Shown here: piece after piece, positions 6,556 through 10,037 of the stretch | How the letters are laid out: each line of letters starts with the position of its first letter | Position numbering within the stretch: position 1 is the first letter of the stretch | Origin: JAJTFW01 sp046160245 | GTDB lineage: Bacteria; Bacteroidota; Bacteroidia; AKYH767-A; OLB10 | DNA length: 10,037 nucleotides | Direction: 5' to 3' | Assembly (NCBI GenBank): GCA_046160245.1 | Contig: JBJXGU010000164.1 | Coordinates: 1 to 10,037, forward strand | Notes under the pieces: model-generated | The model's database searches: none | The model's input: the letters and a program-made list of their open reading frames with translations, nothing else | What the model was told of the DNA's origin: nothing | Made by a program: the position numbers and the translations under genes

Positions 6556-7771
6556 AGGTATACATGGAATGTCTTCCATTGCTCAGCAAGGAATTTTACT
6601 GCCACAAGAAAGTGTTTTAGAGGTAAGTAAAATGCGCCAGGATTTATTTATTGGGATTCCGAAGGAAATTACTTTTCAAGAGCATCGAATTCCCTTGGTG
6701 CCTTCAGCAGTCGGATTACTAGTTAGTAACGGACATCGTGTTTTAATTGAAACAGGTGCTGGTAAAAGTGCAAATTTTACGGATTCGGATTATTCTGAAT
6801 CGGGAGCGCAAATTGCATATACAGCAGAAGATGTTTATAAAGCCGATTTAATTTTGAAAGTGGCTCCTCCTTCCTCAGCAGAGTTAGAGTATTTTAAAGA
6901 TAAGCAAACCTTGATGTCAATTCTGCAAATTGGAATGCAAGCGGAAGGGTACGTTCAGAAATTAAGCAATAAAAAAATTACAGCATTGGCTTATGAGTAT
7001 TTGAAAGATGAAACTTCGGTTTATCCTGTGATACAAGCAATGAGTGAAATTGTGGGAAGCGCCGCTATTTTAATTGCATCGGAGTTGATGAGCTCAGCTT
7101 CGGGTGGGAAAGGTCAATTGTTAGGAGGTGTCCCTGGAGTTCCGCCAACAGAAGTGGTGATTATTGGAGCTGGTACAGTGAGTGAGTATGCTGCCCGTGC
7201 TGCTTTTGGATTGGGAGCGAATGTTAAAATTTTCGATACATCTATCTATAAATTAAGAAGAATACAAAGAAATTTAGGGTCGAGAGTTTATACTTCCACC
7301 ATGAATCCGAATATTTTGATGAAGGCACTTCGTACTTGCGATGTTGCCATTGGTGCCATCCTTTCTAAAGAGGGACGATCTCCTGTTATCGTTACTGAAG
7401 AGATGGTTACTGAAATGAGTTTTGGATCGGTGATTATTGATGTGAGTATCGATCAAGGTGGATGTTTTGAAACTTCGGAAGTAACCAATCACTCTGATCC
7501 TGTATTTAAAAAGCATGGTGTGACGCATTATTGTGTTCCCAACATTGCTAGTAGAGTCCCGCGTACTGCCTCTTATGCTTTGAGTAATATTTTTACTCCA
7601 ATTCTTTTAAACATGGGTGAAGAAGGTGGGATGGATGCGATTTTATGGAAAGATCCACATGTTCGTTCAGCAGCATATTTATATAGAGGTACAGTCACAA
7701 ACAAATTTGTTGCCGATTATTGCAAACTTCCATTTCGTGATTTGAATTTGCTGATGGCTACTAGAATTTAA
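6548..7771 (+). CDS. ald: Alanine dehydrogenase / NAD(P) transhydrogenase-family protein
   Basis: A 407-residue cytoplasmic protein of the Ald/PNT family; alanine dehydrogenase interconverts L-alanine and pyruvate plus ammonia with NAD. The N-terminal catalytic domain has FIGIPKE (34-40), QEHRIPLVP with R47, ETGAGK, and DLILKV with K104, matching substrate-binding Arg and Lys of known enzymes. The NAD-binding domain has IGAGTVSEYAARAAFGLGA from 206; the third glycine of GxGxxG is serine (S212). IDVSIDQGGCFET carries the conserved D302. The position of the usual catalytic histidine (YLHLA in classical enzymes) reads LQIGM, with Q127. I recall similar Gln in other Bacteroidota members, so this may be a subfamily trait, and the exact reaction is less certain than the family. 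I chose ATG 6548, which overlaps tsaE by eight bases; an in-frame GTG at 6542 would add two residues and ATG 6569 would remove seven. Confidence 0.85.
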   Translation: MTRGIHGMSSIAQQGILLPQESVLEVSKMRQDLFIGIPKEITFQEHRIPLVPSAVGLLVSNGHRVLIETGAGKSANFTDSDYSESGAQIAYTAEDVYKADLILKVAPPSSAELEYFKDKQTLMSILQIGMQAEGYVQKLSNKKITALAYEYLKDETSVYPVIQAMSEIVGSAAILIASELMSSASGGKGQLLGGVPGVPPTEVVIIGAGTVSEYAARAAFGLGANVKIFDTSIYKLRRIQRNLGSRVYTSTMNPNILMKALRTCDVAIGAILSKEGRSPVIVTEEMVTEMSFGSVIIDVSIDQGGCFETSEVTNHSDPVFKKHGVTHYCVPNIASRVPRTASYALSNIFTPILLNMGEEGGMDAILWKDPHVRSAAYLYRGTVTNKFVADYCKLPFRDLNLLMATRI

Positions 7772-7790
7772 TTTTAAATTTAAAATAAAA

Positions 7791-7828
7791 AAAAGGAAAG
7801 CCCAGACAATTGTCCGGGCTTTCCTTTT
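7791..7828. terminator. Bidirectional intrinsic terminator between convergent genes
   Basis: AAAAGGAAAGCCC (7791-7803) pairs perfectly with GGGCTTTCCTTTT (7816-7828), a 13-pair stem. After one A/C mismatch it continues as GAC/GTC closing an AATT loop. The A-rich left arm (with more A upstream) and T-rich right arm supply a U-run on either strand. It can therefore end both the porX-tsaE-ald transcript and the minus-strand surface-protein transcript, which converge here with stops at 7771 and 7843. Confidence 0.92.
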
Positions 7829-7842
7829 CTATATCAAACTTA

Positions 7843-10037
7843 CTATTCTACAAGTAATCTTGAATGTTGAACATCATTTCCAACACGAATCACGATTGAG
7901 TAAATTCCGCTTGAAAGTGTTTCAATATTTAACGATTTCACATTTGTTCCTTCTGTTGCTACACCCATTTCACTTGCAATCATTCGACCTGCATGATCAA
8001 CTAAAGTGATTTGGTAATCACCATTGATAGTTGAGTTGAATTGAATGTTTACATTTTCACGAGCTGGATTTGGGAAGAGAACCACTTGACTAATGGTACT
8101 TGATACATTTCCAATACGAGGACCACAGTTAGAGAGACTGATGGAAATTCCACTTAGAGTTCTCAATCCGCTTTGTCCACATGCATTGCTAGCTCTTACA
8201 GAAATCACTTGATTGTTTGCAGAGTTTGGACCGAAGTTTACAATAATAGTCTTGGTTCCTTGTCCTGAAACTATGGAAGCTCCACCTGGAACAGTCCAAG
8301 CATAGTTGGTTGCTCCTGCAACAGTAGCCACTTCATATTGAACTCCATTTTGGTTTGGACAAACACTGGATAAACCACTGATAATTCCGGGTTGACCAGG
8401 AGCTCCTATGATACTGAGTGATCTTTGACTTCCCAATCCGCAGCTATTAGTTCCCGTTACAGTAATTACTCCTGAAACAAATGCTCCACTCACATCTACA
8501 GTTATCATATTGGTTCCTTGACCAGAAACAAGAGTTACTCCAGATGGAACTGTCCACTGATATCCTGTTGAATTGGGTGAACCCGCAGTAGAGAACATAA
8601 CATTAGTAGCTCCACACAATCCGCTTTTGCTTCCTGCAATTGGCGCTGGAATATTAGGAATATTGAAGGTGACTGTTTTCATCCTTACTGGACCAGTTCC
8701 ACAAGTATTTGTTGCACTAACACCAATAGATCCACCGTTGAATGCATTGTTCACTGAGACTGTTAAAACATTCGTTCCTTGTCCACTTACTATACTTACT
8801 CCTGCTGGAGTTGTCCAGTTGTAGATGGAAGCACGAGCAACATTTGCAATAGAGTAGACGGCAACATTTCCTGGGCATATTTTAGACGGACCTGAGACAG
8901 ATGCAGGAGTTACCGGGGCAGCGTAGTTGAAATCAATAGTTAATACAGATGGAATTACAATTCCGCAAGTTGTACTAGCATTTAGACTTAATTGTCCATT
9001 GATTCCAGAGTGTACTGCTTGTGCTGTCCATGATACCGACAATGTAGTGGTACCTTGTCCTGAAGTAATTGTCATTCCATTTGGAACTGACCAGAAGTAG
9101 TTCGTTACTCCAGGTGCGTTTGGAGCTGTATAAACCGCTGAACCATTTATGATAGGAATACATGCTTGAGATTGACCAGTGATTGTACCTAAGGTAATAA
9201 CAATGTTATTATCTACAATTCCATCGCAGTCATCATCAATTAAATTACACAATTCGGTTGCGCCAGGATAAATGGAAGCATTTCCATCATTACAATCATT
9301 GTTGTCAACGACGTATCCAACAGGAGCAGAGCAAGCTTGGATAGATGAAGAAGCATCTCCCCATAGGTCACCGTCTAAGTCGGCATAGAACGTTAATAAA
9401 ACACCTTCGTCAATTAATCCATCGCAATCATCGTCGATTAAATTACAAACTTCAGTTGCACCCGGATTTACAGCAGCATTATTATCGTTACAATCAGTAT
9501 TGTCAGAAACATAACCAACAGGAGGAGTGTTTACATAATTAGAAATAGATGATAGAGGATCACCGTAAGAATCATTATCTGTATCTGCGAAGTAAGTGTA
9601 AAGAATACATCCTTCATCAATACTCGAATTACAGTTGTCGTCGATTCCATTTCCACAAACTTCAGTAGCTCCTGGATTTATTGCTGCGTTATTATCGTCG
9701 CAATCGGTATTGTCAGAAACATATCCAGAAGGAGCTCCATTGCATGTTGTTTGTATTGCGAATGGATCACCATAGGAGTCGCCATCATTATCTGCGTAAT
9801 AATTTGCATAAATTAAACCTTCGTCTGATTGACTATCGCAGTCATCATCGATTCCATTACAGATTTCAATCGCACCTGGATTTACAGCAGCGTTATTGTC
9901 ATCGCAATCACCATCAACTAATACTGATCCAACAATTGGAGAGCAAGAAGATGTTGCAAGTCCAGCACCATATCCGTCACCGTCTGCATCAACATAGTAA
10001 TTTAAGAATACAAGGCCGTCATCAGTAAGACCATTAC
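7843..10037 (-). CDS. T9SS-sorted surface protein with MopE-like metal-binding repeats and PKD/Ig-like repeats (N-terminus outside window)
   Basis: The open frame runs without a stop from base 10037 to TAG at 7843-7845, giving 730 visible residues. A TTG at 9252 could be mistaken for a start but lies inside a repeat, so the gene begins beyond the window. In order there are: the tail of one repeat and four full MopE-like repeats (10002-9205) with DxDGDxYGD, DCDDNNAAxNPGATE and CNxIDDDCDGxIDEG motifs; four PKD/Ig-like repeats (9195-8134) with W-(T/S)-x-P-x-G and SGQGT; and a T9SS type A C-terminal domain (about 8091-7846) beginning VVLFPNPAREN and ending SSGIYSIVIRVGNDVQHSRLLVE-like. Such proteins are exported by Sec, carried across the outer membrane by T9SS, and have the sorting domain removed and the body attached or released. 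The function is unknown; adhesion or calcium-dependent surface roles are inference. An upstream signal peptide is expected but not seen. Confidence 0.9.
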   Translation of the reverse strand, partial: NGLTDDGLVFLNYYVDADGDGYGAGLATSSCSPIVGSVLVDGDCDDNNAAVNPGAIEICNGIDDDCDSQSDEGLIYANYYADNDGDSYGDPFAIQTTCNGAPSGYVSDNTDCDDNNAAINPGATEVCGNGIDDNCNSSIDEGCILYTYFADTDNDSYGDPLSSISNYVNTPPVGYVSDNTDCNDNNAAVNPGATEVCNLIDDDCDGLIDEGVLLTFYADLDGDLWGDASSSIQACSAPVGYVVDNNDCNDGNASIYPGATELCNLIDDDCDGIVDNNIVITLGTITGQSQACIPIINGSAVYTAPNAPGVTNYFWSVPNGMTITSGQGTTTLSVSWTAQAVHSGINGQLSLNASTTCGIVIPSVLTIDFNYAAPVTPASVSGPSKICPGNVAVYSIANVARASIYNWTTPAGVSIVSGQGTNVLTVSVNNAFNGGSIGVSATNTCGTGPVRMKTVTFNIPNIPAPIAGSKSGLCGATNVMFSTAGSPNSTGYQWTVPSGVTLVSGQGTNMITVDVSGAFVSGVITVTGTNSCGLGSQRSLSIIGAPGQPGIISGLSSVCPNQNGVQYEVATVAGATNYAWTVPGGASIVSGQGTKTIIVNFGPNSANNQVISVRASNACGQSGLRTLSGISISLSNCGPRIGNVSSTISQVVLFPNPARENVNIQFNSTINGDYQITLVDHAGRMIASEMGVATEGTNVKSLNIETLSSGIYSIVIRVGNDVQHSRLLVE
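7846..8091 (-). other. T9SS type A C-terminal sorting domain
   Basis: About 82 residues. LFPNPAREN near the start, ITLVDHAGRMI in the middle and LSSGIYSIVIRV near the end match the Por secretion system sorting domain (TIGR04183 type). The C-terminal residues RLLVE fit the usual basic-hydrophobic ending (commonly KLVVE or similar). In known systems this domain directs export through the type IX translocon and is cleaved by PorU. It marks the protein as a probable T9SS substrate. Confidence 0.9.
8134..9195 (-). repeat. Four PKD/Ig-like protein repeats with SGQGT signature
   Basis: Approximate units on the minus strand are 9195-8923, 8907-8656, 8652-8407 and 8400-8134. Each has a cysteine near its start, a core tryptophan (FWSVPNG, NWTTPAG, QWTVPSG, AWTVPGG), then SGQGT, and a second cysteine near the end (in N-x-CG for units 2-4, TTCG in unit 1). 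Such beta-sandwich domains commonly act as stalks or spacers in Bacteroidota surface proteins. Similar DNA words (for example ccttgtcc) recur about every 250 bases. Confidence 0.85.
9205..10002 (-). repeat. Four MopE-like (Cu-binding MopE / metal-binding motif) protein repeats
   Basis: Units on the minus strand: 10002-9805 (66 codons), 9804-9598 (69), 9597-9394 (68) and 9393-9205 (63). Each begins YYAD-like with DxDxDxYGD, then GYVxDNxDC, NNAAxNPGATE and CNxIDDDCDG. The residues NGLTDDGL before the first unit are the tail of another, so the array continues outside. The Asp/Asn spacing resembles calcium-binding EF-hand-like and thrombospondin type 3 loops. The family is named from Methylococcus MopE, a copper-binding protein, but the metal here is unknown. 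Confidence 0.88.

Noticed and set aside
7843..9252. Surface protein as a complete 469-residue gene starting at 9252
   Set aside because: The start would be a TTG inside the motif ATELCNLIDDDCDG, and the same frame stays open with three further full repeats to the window edge.
9205..10002. Tandem repeats as a CRISPR array
   Set aside because: The units are 63-69 in-frame codons encoding a known protein repeat, with diverged DNA and no spacer-repeat pattern.
9345..10028. Plus-strand open frames rich in His, Arg and Gln opposite the surface protein gene
   Set aside because: These are antisense shadows of the Asp/Asn-rich metal-binding repeats; their composition is the complement of GAT/AAT codons.

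Overview
The window looks like chromosomal DNA from a member of the phylum Bacteroidota. Four things point there: an LpxC-FabZ fusion in the lipid A operon; a PorX-type response regulator with a PglZ (alkaline phosphatase-like) output domain, which is the regulator of the type IX secretion system (T9SS); a large repeat protein ending in a T9SS type A sorting domain; and AT-rich spacers with few Shine-Dalgarno sequences. I cannot name a genus.

Left arm (1-4147, minus strand): a tightly packed operon read right to left. An HD-domain phosphohydrolase is followed by lpxD, an lpxC-fabZ fusion and lpxA, which runs off the left edge. LpxA, LpxC and LpxD catalyse the first three committed steps of lipid A synthesis. 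FabZ competes with LpxA/LpxD for the 3-hydroxyacyl-ACP pool, so one transcript couples fatty-acid elongation to lipid A output.

Centre (4148-4579): a 432-base divergent spacer with no gene. It holds a repeat-rich block at about 4232-4357: a 19-base imperfect tandem repeat, three ATCCG-type words, a small hairpin and a 19-base GC-rich palindrome. Candidate -7 boxes for porX lie to its right.

Right-centre (4580-7771, plus strand): porX, tsaE (ATPase of tRNA t6A synthesis) and an alanine dehydrogenase-like gene, with overlapping ends that suggest translational coupling. A strong two-way hairpin terminator at 7791-7828 separates this operon from the convergent gene on the right.

Right arm (7843-10037, minus strand): the C-terminal 730 residues of a secreted or cell-surface protein. 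It has four MopE-like Asp/Cys-rich metal-binding repeats, four PKD/Ig-like repeats each with one cysteine pair, and a T9SS type A C-terminal domain. Its N-terminus and signal peptide lie outside the window. A T9SS regulator and a probable T9SS cargo are thus about 1.7 kb apart, though convergent. Nothing here is clearly a new system. The most useful leads are the repeat block upstream of porX, the altered active-site position in the alanine dehydrogenase-like protein, and the cysteine pattern of the surface protein.
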